Positions 56,509-64,000 of a stretch of DNA of 64,000 bases are shown here, one piece after another. The stretch is from Paraburkholderia ginsengiterrae (GTDB lineage Bacteria > Pseudomonadota > Gammaproteobacteria > Burkholderiales > Burkholderiaceae). The position numbers were made by a program, and so were the translations under genes. Numbering within the stretch: position 1 is the first letter of the stretch; every line of letters begins with the position of its first letter. The stretch covers positions 62,001-126,000 of the forward strand of contig NZ_LXKA01000327.1 of the NCBI RefSeq assembly GCF_001645125.1. The letters are read 5' to 3'. Under the pieces are notes generated by a model. That model was not told where the DNA came from and did no database searches. It was given only the letters and a program-made list of their open reading frames with translations.

Positions 56509-58077
56509 CTACAGACCCAGTTCGTTCCACAGCGTGTCGATGCGCTGTTTGACCGCGTCGTCCATCACAATTGGGCGGCCCCATTCGCGATCGGTTTCGC
56601 CCGGCCATTTGTTGGTCGCATCGAGGCCCATCTTCGAGCCGAGCCCCGCCACGGGCGACGCGAAATCCAGATAGTCGATCGGCGTGCGATCCACCAGCAC
56701 CGTGTCACGCGCCGGATCGATGCGTGTGGTGATCGCCCAGATCACTTCTTTCCAGTCGCGGATATTGACGTCCTCGTCCACCACGACGATGAACTTCGTA
56801 TACATGAACTGGCGCAGGAAGCTCCATACGCCGAACATCACGCGTTTGGCATGGCCGGGGTAGCTCTTCTTCATCTGCACAATGGCCATGCGGTAGCTGC
56901 AGCCCTCGGGCGGCAGGTAGAAGTCAGTGATCTCCGTGAACTGTTTCTGTAACAGCGGCACGAACACTTCATTCAACGCGACGCCGAGCACGGCGGGCTC
57001 ATCAGGCGGTTTACCGGTGTAGGTGGAGTGATAGATCGCGTCGCGCCGCATGGTGATGCGCTCGACGGTAAAGACGGGGAACCACTCCTGCTCGTTGTAA
57101 TAGCCGGTGTGGTCGCCATAGGGGCCTTCTAGCGCGTGTTCATAGGCCGCGGACGCGCCCCTGGCCGGACGCGGAGGCGCGCCTGCGGGAGCGGGCGACG
57201 GTGTGCCTACCTGCGGGTAGATGAAGCCTTCGAGCACGATTTCGGCGCGCGCGGGCACTTGCAAACCATCGACGCCCGGCGTGATGCATTTCGCCAACTC
57301 CGTACGGCCGCCGCGCAGCAGCCCAGCGAACTGGTATTCGGAGAGCGTGTCAGGCACCGGCGTGACCGCACCGAGGATCGTGGCGGGATCGGCGCCCAGC
57401 ACCACCGCCACCGGATACGGTTTGCCCGGATTCTGCAGTGCGAACTCACGAAAATCGAGTGCGCCGCCACGATGGGCGAGCCATCGCATGATCAGTTTGT
57501 TACGTCCGATCAATTGCTGGCGATATATGCCTAAGTTTTGTCGGCTCTTGTTCGGACCTTTTGTCACGGTCAGGCCCCACGTAATCAGGGGGCCTGCATC
57601 GCCTGGCCAGCAGGTCTGAATAGGCAGCCTGGCGAGGTCGACGTCGTTGCCTTCCCAGACGATTTCCTGGCACGGTGGCGCACTCACCGTTTTGGGCGCC
57701 ATGTCCCAGACGGCCTTCGCGAGCGAGAGCAGTTTGCCTGCGTCCTTGAGTCCCTTTGGTGGCTCCGGCTCTTTCAATGCGGAGAGCAGACGCCCTACGT
57801 CGCGCAGCGATTCGAGCGCGGCATCGTCGCCTTCACCCGCTTGCGCCTCGATACCCATGCCGAGCGCGACGCGGCGCGGCGTGCCGAACAGGTTGCCGAG
57901 GACCGGGAACGCATGCTGCGTCCGGCTCTCAAACAACAGCGCCGGGCCGCCGGCGCGCAGCACGCGGTCGCACAGCTCGGTCATTTCCAGGATCGGCGAG
58001 ACGCTTTGTGAGATACGGCGCAGTTCGCCGATCGTCTCGAGACCGCCGACGAAATCGCGCAGGTCTTTGTATTTCAT
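56509..58077 (-). CDS. ubiD: 4-hydroxy-3-polyprenylbenzoate decarboxylase
   Basis: Prenylated-FMN-dependent decarboxylase of ubiquinone synthesis. It has 522 residues. It opens [20 protein letters not shown], with [31 protein letters not shown] (core NLGIYRQQ) and the catalytic-loop [39 protein letters not shown] is a UbiD hallmark. I start at the ATG at 58077; the open frame extends eight codons further. The cofactor enzyme UbiX is not in the window. Confidence 0.95.
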   Translation of the reverse strand: MKYKDLRDFVGGLETIGELRRISQSVSPILEMTELCDRVLRAGGPALLFESRTQHAFPVLGNLFGTPRRVALGMGIEAQAGEGDDAALESLRDVGRLLSALKEPEPPKGLKDAGKLLSLAKAVWDMAPKTVSAPPCQEIVWEGNDVDLARLPIQTCWPGDAGPLITWGLTVTKGPNKSRQNLGIYRQQLIGRNKLIMRWLAHRGGALDFREFALQNPGKPYPVAVVLGADPATILGAVTPVPDTLSEYQFAGLLRGGRTELAKCITPGVDGLQVPARAEIVLEGFIYPQVGTPSPAPAGAPPRPARGASAAYEHALEGPYGDHTGYYNEQEWFPVFTVERITMRRDAIYHSTYTGKPPDEPAVLGVALNEVFVPLLQKQFTEITDFYLPPEGCSYRMAIVQMKKSYPGHAKRVMFGVWSFLRQFMYTKFIVVVDEDVNIRDWKEVIWAITTRIDPARDTVLVDRTPIDYLDFASPVAGLGSKMGLDATNKWPGETDREWGRPIVMDDAVKQRIDTLWNELGL

Positions 58078-58307
58078 TTGATGCTGTTCAGTGCCGCGCA
58101 AGCGGCGGGAAGAAGGGGCGCAGCGGGCTTCGCGGCGCCAGAGCGATTGTCGATTTTACCTGTGTTGACAGGCGCACGTAGATCGGCCAAATGGCTTAGG
58201 TAGGACGATTGATTCGAGATGGCTCAAAAGGCGCATGCTGCGCGGCTCTCAGCGGACTGAACACCGTTCATTATTACAATTAGTTATACATTTGCCAGTC
58301 TATAGTG

Positions 58308-58336
58308 TTGACGATCTATAAAACCCTGCATAGAAT
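58308..58336 (+). promoter_or_regulatory. near-consensus sigma-70 promoter
   Basis: TTGACG (58308-58313), exactly 17 bases, then TAGAAT (58331-58336). Expected transcription start is near 58343. It is the best-scoring promoter by eye in the window. Confidence 0.65.
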
Positions 58337-58342
58337 CCGTCC

Positions 58343-58482
58343 ACATTGGTTGCAGGGCGTGAACCTTTTTACCACTGCCCCCGGTCCCTTTTGACGCAAC
58401 GCGTCACCGTTTACCGACCCCCCTGCACGGTATCTGACGGTCTGACTGAAGTCCTCGCCAGCGCCTGTTGACGCTGGTTTTT
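58343..58482 (+). ncRNA. candidate structured small RNA or attenuated leader
   Basis: About 140 bases run from the promoter start to a classical terminator. TGCAGGG (58351-58357) can pair with CCCTGCA (58421-58427), enclosing a hairpin TGACGC-AAC-GCGTCA (58392-58406). Two C-rich single-stranded stretches flank that hairpin (58377-58388 and 58417-58423). No small open frame with a ribosome-binding site is evident. It could be an independent regulatory RNA or the attenuated leader of the transglycosylase gene. Confidence 0.45.
58458..58482 (+). terminator. terminator 5' of the transglycosylase gene
   Basis: CCAGCG (58458-58463) and CGCTGG (58472-58477) form a 6-bp stem with an 8-base loop followed by T5. 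It lies 200 bases before the next gene's ATG. Confidence 0.6.
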
Positions 58483-58684
58483 CGCGTGGGAGCCACCGCC
58501 TGCATGTTTTTTTGGCATGCCGCGGTCCACTTTCAGGATGGCTCCCCACAAACGGTATATGCCGTTTTCCCGACGTCGCTGCTGCCCTAACCAGACGGAG
58601 CGCGCGATGTCTTGATTCTGCGAATGTGCGGTACCGCCTTTTCATCTGGCGGAGTTCGCGGATCATGCAACATGGGAGATCTGA

Positions 58685-59869
58685 ATGAACGCCTGGTTAT
58701 CGTGGCGTCCCGATGAGCGTATCGCGCAAGTTGTGCGCGGTGTGCTGCGACGCGGGACGCGAATGAGTCATCACCTGTTCAGCATTGTCGGCGGTATCGC
58801 TGTCGTGCTGGCACTCGTCCTGTGGCTGATGCCCGCCTTGCGCGGCACCCTTGCCGCCAAGCTTATGCCCGTCGTTTCCGCGGCTGTGCAAGCCGGTCCT
58901 GCGCGTCTGCTGCAGGGCCATCCGCTGCCAGCTTTCGGGCCGCCTGGAAGCGCGTCCTCTGACGACTCGCTGGCAGCCAACTCGAACAGTTCCGACGCCG
59001 CAGCCGGCGCGAACAACGGCAACACCGCCGTCACCGCGAGCAACACCAGCTACGACGGCGCTTTCGACGGCACCGGCTCAGCAGCCGGTATGGGTGTCGC
59101 GGCCCTGAACGGCCTCGACCCGCGCACCATGCAAGGCGTCACCGCGCTGGCGCGCCTGATTCCGGCGCAGCGCGTGTCCGCCGATGCACGCGACGACCGC
59201 GTGCTGGTGTCGACCCGCGAACAGGATCTGGTCGCGTCCTACCTGGCGCGTCGTTATCGCGTCGCGCAGGAGCCCGTGAGCGAGCTCGTGAAAGCCGCAT
59301 TCGACACCGGCCACGAAGTCGGTCTCGATCCGCTTCTGCTGCTGTCCGTGATGGCGATCGAATCGGGCTTCAATCCGTACGCCGAGAGCGGCGTGGGTGC
59401 GCAAGGCCTGATGCAGGTGATGTCCAAGGTGCACTCGGACAAATTCCAGTATTTCGGCGGCCAGAGCGCGGCGCTCGAACCCCTTGCGAACATCAAGGTT
59501 GGCGCGCTGGTGCTGAAGGATTGCATCGCACGTGGCGGTTCGTTGCCGGGGGGCTTGCGTCTGTACGTTGGCTCGACCTCGCCGGATGACGGTGGTTATG
59601 GGGCCAAGGTGATGGCCGAGCGCGGCCGTCTGCGCGACGTGGCACGCGGCCGCAAGGTGCCGATCAACGCACCGCAGGCACCGGTTCTGACCGCGTCGGC
59701 CAATACAGCGGCTGCGCCTGCCAGCAATGGCAAGCGCGTGCAGGTGACGCTTGACAGCGGCCATGCGTTGAGCGCGGCAGCGCCGGCGAAAACGCCGGTG
59801 TCCGAGCAGGACGACGCCAGCTCCAATGCGACCAAGCACGTGGCATCGGCCTCGGAGTTGGGCGCCTGA
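58685..59869 (+). CDS. membrane-anchored lytic transglycosylase domain protein
   Basis: Peptidoglycan-cleaving enzyme of the SLT family, 394 residues. A transmembrane helix lies at about residues 31-50 (LFSIVGGIAVVLALVLWLMP). A Ser/Asn/Ala-rich linker follows to about 130. The SLT domain shows the catalytic Glu226 in AIESGFNPYAES and GAQGLMQVM, then NIKVGALVLKDCI. The C-terminal 80 residues are low-complexity. The periplasmic side is expected for the catalytic part. GGAG precedes the ATG at suitable spacing. It follows the candidate RNA region and ends at a bidirectional terminator. Confidence 0.87.
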   Translation: MNAWLSWRPDERIAQVVRGVLRRGTRMSHHLFSIVGGIAVVLALVLWLMPALRGTLAAKLMPVVSAAVQAGPARLLQGHPLPAFGPPGSASSDDSLAANSNSSDAAAGANNGNTAVTASNTSYDGAFDGTGSAAGMGVAALNGLDPRTMQGVTALARLIPAQRVSADARDDRVLVSTREQDLVASYLARRYRVAQEPVSELVKAAFDTGHEVGLDPLLLLSVMAIESGFNPYAESGVGAQGLMQVMSKVHSDKFQYFGGQSAALEPLANIKVGALVLKDCIARGGSLPGGLRLYVGSTSPDDGGYGAKVMAERGRLRDVARGRKVPINAPQAPVLTASANTAAAPASNGKRVQVTLDSGHALSAAAPAKTPVSEQDDASSNATKHVASASELGA

Positions 59870-59915
59870 CAATGGCGGTATAACTTCGGCGGCTTGAGTC
59901 AGAAGCCTGAGCAAG

Positions 59916-59946
59916 AAAAAAGGACACTCGCGAGTGTCCTTTTTTT
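59916..59946. terminator. bidirectional terminator between transglycosylase and aminotransferase
   Basis: AAAAAAGGACACTCG and its exact complement CGAGTGTCCTTTTTT form a perfect 30-base palindrome, usable by both convergent genes. Confidence 0.88.
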
Positions 59947-60036
59947 CGTCTGACGGTTGAAGCGGGAGAGTGGTGCTACGCCCGCCCAGGTGTTCCTTTC
60001 GGGAAAAATTACGAGGAGGCGCTTTGACTTCTTCGC

Positions 60037-61233
60037 TCAACCCCGTCCGAAGAGCTTCGCCAGCCGTTCGACCGCCTCTTCCAGTTTGGAGTACGCGGTA
60101 GCGTACGACAGGCGGATGTAGTCTTTAGGCGCGTGCGTGCCGAAGTCCATGCCCGGCACCAGCACGACGCCCGCATCGTGCAGCATCGCTTTGGTGAGCG
60201 CCGCGCTATCGCCGGCCGCGGGGTGCGCGACCGTGCGGCAATCGGCATACACATAGAACGCACCATCAGGCATGACCGGCACCGAGAAGCCGAGCGATTC
60301 CAGCGCCGGCGCGATGAAGTTGCGGCGGCGCTGGAATTCCAGGCGCCGCGCTTCGTAGATCGCAATCGTTTCCGGTTCGAAGCAGGCGAGCGCCGCGTGC
60401 TGGGCAAGCGCCGACGCGCAGATGAACAGGTTTTGCGCCAGCTTTTCGAACGCGCTGACCATGCCGGGGGGGACCACCAGCCAGCCCAGTCGCCAGCCTG
60501 TCATGTTGAAGTACTTGGAAAAACTGTTGACCGTGACCACGTCTTCGCCGAACGAGAGCGCCGACACGGGCTTCGCGCCGTAGCTCAGGCCCTGGTAGAT
60601 TTCGTCAACGATGGTGAAGCCGCCGCGCGCCCGCACGGTCTTCACAATGCGCTCGAGTTCAGCCGGCTCGATCGACGTGCCGGTCGGGTTCGACGGCGAG
60701 GCGAGCAGCACGCCGCGGGTGCGCTCGTTCCACAGGCGCTCCACATCGGCCGCGGTCAGCTGGAAGCGTTCGGCCGGGCCGCTCGGCACCATGACCGGCT
60801 TGCCTTCCGCTGCGATCACGAAATGGCGGTTGCACGGGTAGCACGGATCGGGCATCAGGACTTCGTCGTCGCGATCGACCAGCGCCGCGCAGGCCAGCAC
60901 CAGCGCCGCCGATGCGCCGGCGGTAACCACGATCCGCCCTGGATCTACATCGACGCCGTAGAAGTCTGCGTAATGCGCCGAGATCGCCTCGCGCAGCGCG
61001 TGCAGGCCGAGCGCGTTGGTGTACTGGGTCACGCCGCGGCGTAGCGCGCTCGCGGCCGCCTCGATGACCGGCTCGGGCGCGGTGAAATCGGGCTCGCCGA
61101 TTCCCATGTGGATGATGTCGCGTCCGTCGCGCTCGAGGAGCGCGGCCTCCTTGGCCAGTTCCATCACGTAGAAAGGCTGGATGGCGTCTACGCGAGCGGC
61201 AAGCCGCACCAAGGGTTCGGTCACGGAGTTCAT
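60037..61233 (-). CDS. class I PLP-dependent aminotransferase
   Basis: Fold-type I aminotransferase of 398 residues. GIGEPDF (44-50) and SPSNPTGT (179-186) are class I marks. The Schiff-base lysine is Lys240 in VNSFSKYFNMTGWRLGW, with the conserved Arg in YIRLSYATAY near the C-terminus. The family includes aspartate and aromatic aminotransferases; the exact substrate is uncertain. It lies upstream-adjacent to the nusB operon in the same orientation but 150 bases from it. Confidence 0.85.
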   Translation of the reverse strand: MNSVTEPLVRLAARVDAIQPFYVMELAKEAALLERDGRDIIHMGIGEPDFTAPEPVIEAAASALRRGVTQYTNALGLHALREAISAHYADFYGVDVDPGRIVVTAGASAALVLACAALVDRDDEVLMPDPCYPCNRHFVIAAEGKPVMVPSGPAERFQLTAADVERLWNERTRGVLLASPSNPTGTSIEPAELERIVKTVRARGGFTIVDEIYQGLSYGAKPVSALSFGEDVVTVNSFSKYFNMTGWRLGWLVVPPGMVSAFEKLAQNLFICASALAQHAALACFEPETIAIYEARRLEFQRRRNFIAPALESLGFSVPVMPDGAFYVYADCRTVAHPAAGDSAALTKAMLHDAGVVLVPGMDFGTHAPKDYIRLSYATAYSKLEEAVERLAKLFGRG

Positions 61234-61387
61234 ACAATCAAATCCAGTTCAGAAGCAAAAGCCGGACACCGTTTCGCGCGGTTATTGATGCGCGAAACGG
61301 CGTCCTTGCAAGCGGTGCGGTTTTGCCGCGTTCAGCGCAGGCATACACCGGCGACCACGGCGGGCACCGGCGTCATGCGCTTTACGC

Positions 61388-61822
61388 TCAACGCTTGCGG
61401 GCCGCCTGCGTCTCGTCCACGCGCAGTTGCGCCGCCAGCTTGTCCAGCACGCCGTTGACGTACTTGTAGCCGTCAGCGCCGCCGAACGTTTTGGCGAGTT
61501 CCACCGCTTCGTTGATCACTACGCGGTAGGGGATGTCGACGTTATTCTTCAACTCGAACGCGGCGACCATCAGCACGGCGCGTTCGACCGGCGAGAGCTG
61601 CTCGATCGGACGGTCCAGACACGGAGCGATCGCGGCGGAGAGTGCTTCCGAATCGCGGATCACGCCGTGCAGAATGGCGTCCAGATGTTCATGGTCGGCC
61701 TTGTCGAAGCCTTGCGCGCCGCGCAGTTGCGCGTCGATCTCACCGGCGGGCGAACCCGACAGCAGCCACTGGTAAAGCCCCTGCGTGGCTAGTTCGCGGG
61801 AGCGTCGGCGTGCACTCTTCAT
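61388..61822 (-). CDS. nusB: transcription antitermination factor NusB
   Basis: RNA-binding factor that with NusE (S10) joins the rRNA antitermination complex. It has 144 residues, the usual length. It opens [20 protein letters not shown], and contains [33 protein letters not shown] and the terminal [12 protein letters not shown], all NusB hallmarks. It overlaps ribH by four bases; ribH-nusB is a common proteobacterial pair. Confidence 0.96.
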   Translation of the reverse strand: MKSARRRSRELATQGLYQWLLSGSPAGEIDAQLRGAQGFDKADHEHLDAILHGVIRDSEALSAAIAPCLDRPIEQLSPVERAVLMVAAFELKNNVDIPYRVVINEAVELAKTFGGADGYKYVNGVLDKLAAQLRVDETQAARKR

Positions 61823-62325
61823 GCCTCTTCCTCTTCTTCGTCCTCTTCCTCGTCGTCGCCGCCGAGTTGCTCCAGCGCGACGGCGAGGTTCGCCATCTCG
61901 ACCGCGACGCGCGCCGCGTCACGACCCTTCTCGGTCATGCGGGCAACAGCCTGCTCGTCGTTTTCGGTGGTCAGCACGGCATTCGCGACCGGAATGCCGA
62001 AGTCGAGGCCAATCCGCGTGATGCCGGCGCCGCTTTCGTTCGAGACCAGTTCGAAGTGGTACGTTTCGCCGCGGATCACCGCGCCGAGTGCGATCAGCGC
62101 GTCGAATTGCGCGCTTTCGGCGAGCTTTTGAAGCGCCAGCGGGATTTCCAGCGCGCCGGGCACGGTGACGAGCAGCACGTCTTCGCCAGTCACGCCGAGG
62201 CGTTCGAGTTCTTCGATGCAGGAGTCTGCGAGGCCGTTGCAAACGGGTTCGTTAAAGCGTGCCTGGACGATGCCGATACGCAGTCCGTCGCCGTCGAGGT
62301 TCGGTTGGTATTGTCCGATTTCCAT
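61819..62325 (-). CDS. ribH: 6,7-dimethyl-8-ribityllumazine synthase
   Basis: Penultimate enzyme of riboflavin synthesis, condensing the DHBP and pyrimidine precursors. It has 168 residues. [25 protein letters not shown] and the catalytic-region [14 protein letters not shown] are all present. The C-terminus ends in a short acidic tail ([13 protein letters not shown]) absent from many homologues. The ATG at 62325 is chosen; the stop overlaps the nusB ATG. ribBA lies 49 bases upstream. Confidence 0.95.
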   Translation of the reverse strand: MEIGQYQPNLDGDGLRIGIVQARFNEPVCNGLADSCIEELERLGVTGEDVLLVTVPGALEIPLALQKLAESAQFDALIALGAVIRGETYHFELVSNESGAGITRIGLDFGIPVANAVLTTENDEQAVARMTEKGRDAARVAVEMANLAVALEQLGGDDEEEDEEEEEA

Positions 62326-62374
62326 GTTAATTCCGTAGTGTTTTGAGTGGGCGCCAAGCGCGTGAGTGGTCGGA

Positions 62375-63511
62375 TCAGCCTTGTTGCGGAGCCTGTGCCT
62401 TGCTGCCCGGCATCGGCACGAAGCCTGTGACTTCGAGACCGTAACCCGACATGCTGCCCAGTTTGCGCGGGTTCGACAGCACCTGCATCTTGCCGACACC
62501 GAGCTCGCGCAAAATCTGCGCGCCGATGCCGAATGTCTTGAAGTCGACCGGTCGGCGCTTGAGCGCCTCGGCCCTTTCCTTCGAGTCGAACGCCTTGAAG
62601 ACGTCGATCAGATGGTCTTTCGAGTCGCCGCAATTCAGGAGCACGATCACGCCGCAGTCGCGTTTGGCGATCTCTTTCATGGCCGCGTCCAGCGTCCACG
62701 AGTGGGTGGATTCGCCGACTTCGAGCAGATCCAGTACCGACAGCGGCTCATGCACGCGCACCAGCGTGTCCTGATCCGTGCACGGCGTGCCGCGGACCAG
62801 CGCGATGTGCGGGTGGCCGCTCGGCTGGTCGAGATACATGACCGCGCGGAACGGGCCGTGCGCCGTCTGCATGGTGCGTTCGCAAATACGCTCGACGATC
62901 GACTCGGTACGGCTGCGATAGTGGATCAGATCGGCGATCGTGCCGATCTTCAGACCATGTTCTTTCGCGAACTCCAGCAAGTCCGGCAGGCGCGCCATCG
63001 TGCCGTCATCCTTGATCACTTCGCAGATCACCGCAGCCGGCGTAAGGCCTGCCAGCGCGGTGAAGTCGCAACCTGCCTCGGTGTGGCCGGCGCGCACCAG
63101 CACGCCGCCAGGCTGGGCCATGATCGGGAACACGTGGCCGGGCTGAACGATGTGGTCGGCCTTGGCGTCCGGCGCGACCGCGGTGGCAATGGTGTGGGCG
63201 CGGTCGGCCGCCGAGATGCCGGTGGTTACGCCTTCGGCCGCTTCGATACTGACCGTGAACGCCGTGCCGTATTGCGTGCCGTTGCGGTAGGTCATGAGCG
63301 GCAGGTTCAGCAGCTTGCAGCGCTCCTGCGTGAGCGTCAGACAGATCAAGCCACGGCCGTAGCGGGCCATGAAGTTGATCGCTTCCGGCGTGACGAATTC
63401 GGCGGCGATCACGAGATCGCCTTCGTTTTCGCGGTCTTCTTCGTCGACGAGGATCACCATCCGGCCGGCTTTCAGTTCGGCGATGATCTCTGTAGTGGAG
63501 GCGAGCGTCAT
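62375..63511 (-). CDS. ribBA: 3,4-dihydroxy-2-butanone-4-phosphate synthase with degenerate GTP cyclohydrolase II domain
   Basis: Bifunctional-type riboflavin protein of 378 residues. The N-terminal DHBP synthase (1-205) is intact: [23 protein letters not shown] and [14 protein letters not shown]. The C-terminal half aligns with GTP cyclohydrolase II, but its zinc site is lost: [20 protein letters not shown] (251-270) stands where active enzymes have VRVHSEC...CDCG. Late motifs [13 protein letters not shown] remain. This is the RibBX form, so GTP cyclohydrolase II activity is probably supplied by another gene. I see no FMN riboswitch upstream. Confidence 0.93.
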   Translation of the reverse strand: MTLASTTEIIAELKAGRMVILVDEEDRENEGDLVIAAEFVTPEAINFMARYGRGLICLTLTQERCKLLNLPLMTYRNGTQYGTAFTVSIEAAEGVTTGISAADRAHTIATAVAPDAKADHIVQPGHVFPIMAQPGGVLVRAGHTEAGCDFTALAGLTPAAVICEVIKDDGTMARLPDLLEFAKEHGLKIGTIADLIHYRSRTESIVERICERTMQTAHGPFRAVMYLDQPSGHPHIALVRGTPCTDQDTLVRVHEPLSVLDLLEVGESTHSWTLDAAMKEIAKRDCGVIVLLNCGDSKDHLIDVFKAFDSKERAEALKRRPVDFKTFGIGAQILRELGVGKMQVLSNPRKLGSMSGYGLEVTGFVPMPGSKAQAPQQG

Positions 63512-63711
63512 GTTGGCGTGATTATCGAAGAAAGCGCGTATTTTACGCCACGCGCGACTTCGCGTCGCCTTCGACGGATGGCATAGGCCGTTTGGCCGAC
63601 TGGCGATGAGCCGTCCGCCGTTGCTATGCTCGTTGAAACGATAGACGCATGAACCGGCTGAAGGCGGCAGGGCGCCGCCGCCAGCCCATGCGTGGCCGGG
63701 TTCGCGGCCGG

Positions 63712-64000
63712 TTATTTGGGCGCGTTCAGCATCCGCTCCACATACCGGGCGATCAGATCGATCTCCAGATTCACCTGCGTGCCTTCGCGCAGACGCTTGA
63801 GAGCGGTCACTTCGACCGTGTGCGGAATCAGATTGATCGAGAACTCGCAGCCATCGTCGCGATCTTTAACCGAGTTGACGGTCAGGCTGACACCGTTGAC
63901 AGTGATAGAGCCCTTGAACGCGAGATAGCGGCCGATCTCGCGCGGCGCCAGCACGCGCAGTTCGTGCGATTCGCCGACCGGCGCGAAATGCGTGACGGTG
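63712..64000 (-). CDS. ribE: riboflavin synthase alpha subunit, C-terminal part (cut by window edge)
   Basis: Dismutates two lumazines to riboflavin and a pyrimidine. The last 95 residues lie in the window; the start is beyond the right edge. The second lumazine-synthase repeat shows YLAFKGSITVNGVSLTVNSV and FSINLIPHTVEVTAL, then LEIDLIARYVERML, all typical of RibE. It leads the riboflavin block ribE-ribBA-ribH-nusB. Confidence 0.93.
   Translation of the reverse strand, partial: TVTHFAPVGESHELRVLAPREIGRYLAFKGSITVNGVSLTVNSVKDRDDGCEFSINLIPHTVEVTALKRLREGTQVNLEIDLIARYVERMLNAPK

Larger units (their letters stand above)
58078..58684. other. long intergenic region between ubiD and the transglycosylase gene
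   Basis: These 607 bases lie between divergent genes. The AT-rich middle (58,260-58,340) holds a near-consensus promoter, followed by a structured stretch with its own terminator (listed separately). From about 58,483 to 58,684 is the probable leader of the transglycosylase gene, with GGAG at its end. A 116-codon minus-strand frame at 58316-58666 overlaps these elements and looks spurious. Confidence 0.5.

Noticed and set aside
58316-58666. A 116-codon minus-strand frame between ubiD and the transglycosylase
   Set aside because: It overlaps the promoter, hairpins and terminator on the other strand, has no start signal and has odd composition.
63512-63711. FMN riboswitch upstream of ribBA
   Set aside because: I looked for the conserved RFN segments on the minus strand and did not find them. 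The gap between ribE and ribBA holds no recognisable riboswitch core.

Overview
The window is high-GC, gene-dense chromosomal DNA from a betaproteobacterium of the order Burkholderiales. Its protein sequences and gene order (ribF next to ileS, fkpB-ispH, a full liv operon, the riboflavin block with nusB, and a DUF3443 lipoprotein) look most like Paraburkholderia or Burkholderia chromosome 1. I recognise about 62 protein genes, two of them cut by the window edges (ileS and ribE), and two tRNA genes. I see no rRNA, CRISPR array, transposase or prophage. Most of the window is ordinary core genome.

Layout. 1-13.9 kb is housekeeping: ileS, ribF, purN, an RsmB-type rRNA methyltransferase, an MscS channel, a fatty-acid desaturase, de novo NAD synthesis (nadA-nadC, with nadB convergent), ribosomal proteins L28 and L33, radC, fkpB and ispH. 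14.4-19.5 kb is a branched-chain amino-acid ABC transporter (binding protein, livH, livM, livG, livF) behind a palindrome-rich regulatory region. 19.6-26.3 kb is a mixed set: an acetyltransferase, an acetylornithine-type transaminase, an AscD-like ferredoxin reductase, an SDR protein, a pseudouridine synthase and an MFS exporter.

26.5-36.0 kb is the most coherent accessory unit. A MurR/RpiR regulator is followed by an isoaspartyl peptidase, a GsiABCD-type peptide or glutathione importer, a P1-family (DmpA-like) aminopeptidase and an M55 D-aminopeptidase. Several genes overlap by 1-4 bases. It reads as an import-and-hydrolyse pathway for unusual peptides. A perfect 13-bp inverted repeat flanks its likely promoter.

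36.1-44.7 kb is lineage-variable: a secreted alpha/beta hydrolase, an AroP-type permease, two half-size YeeE/YedE permeases, an Asp-box beta-propeller with a Gly-Gly-ending MoaD/ThiS-like protein, an ECF42-type sigma factor with its YCII/DGPF partner, and a DUF3443 lipoprotein with a pepsin-like DTGS motif. 44.8-58.1 kb holds tRNA-Leu(CAA), hemN, uppP, trmB, tRNA-Gly(CCC), several envelope proteins, a hydroxyaspartate or threonine-type ammonia-lyase, a LysE exporter and ubiD. 58.1-64 kb holds a candidate small RNA, a lytic transglycosylase, an aminotransferase and the riboflavin/nusB block, in which the GTP cyclohydrolase II half of RibBA appears degenerate.

The observations most worth testing are the structured RNA candidate at 58.3-58.5 kb, the beta-propeller/ubiquitin-fold pair, the inverted repeat before the peptide operon, the ribosome-binding-site hairpin before the MFS gene, and the pepsin-like motif in the DUF3443 lipoprotein. 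No searches were run. Assignments rest on motifs, length and family knowledge.
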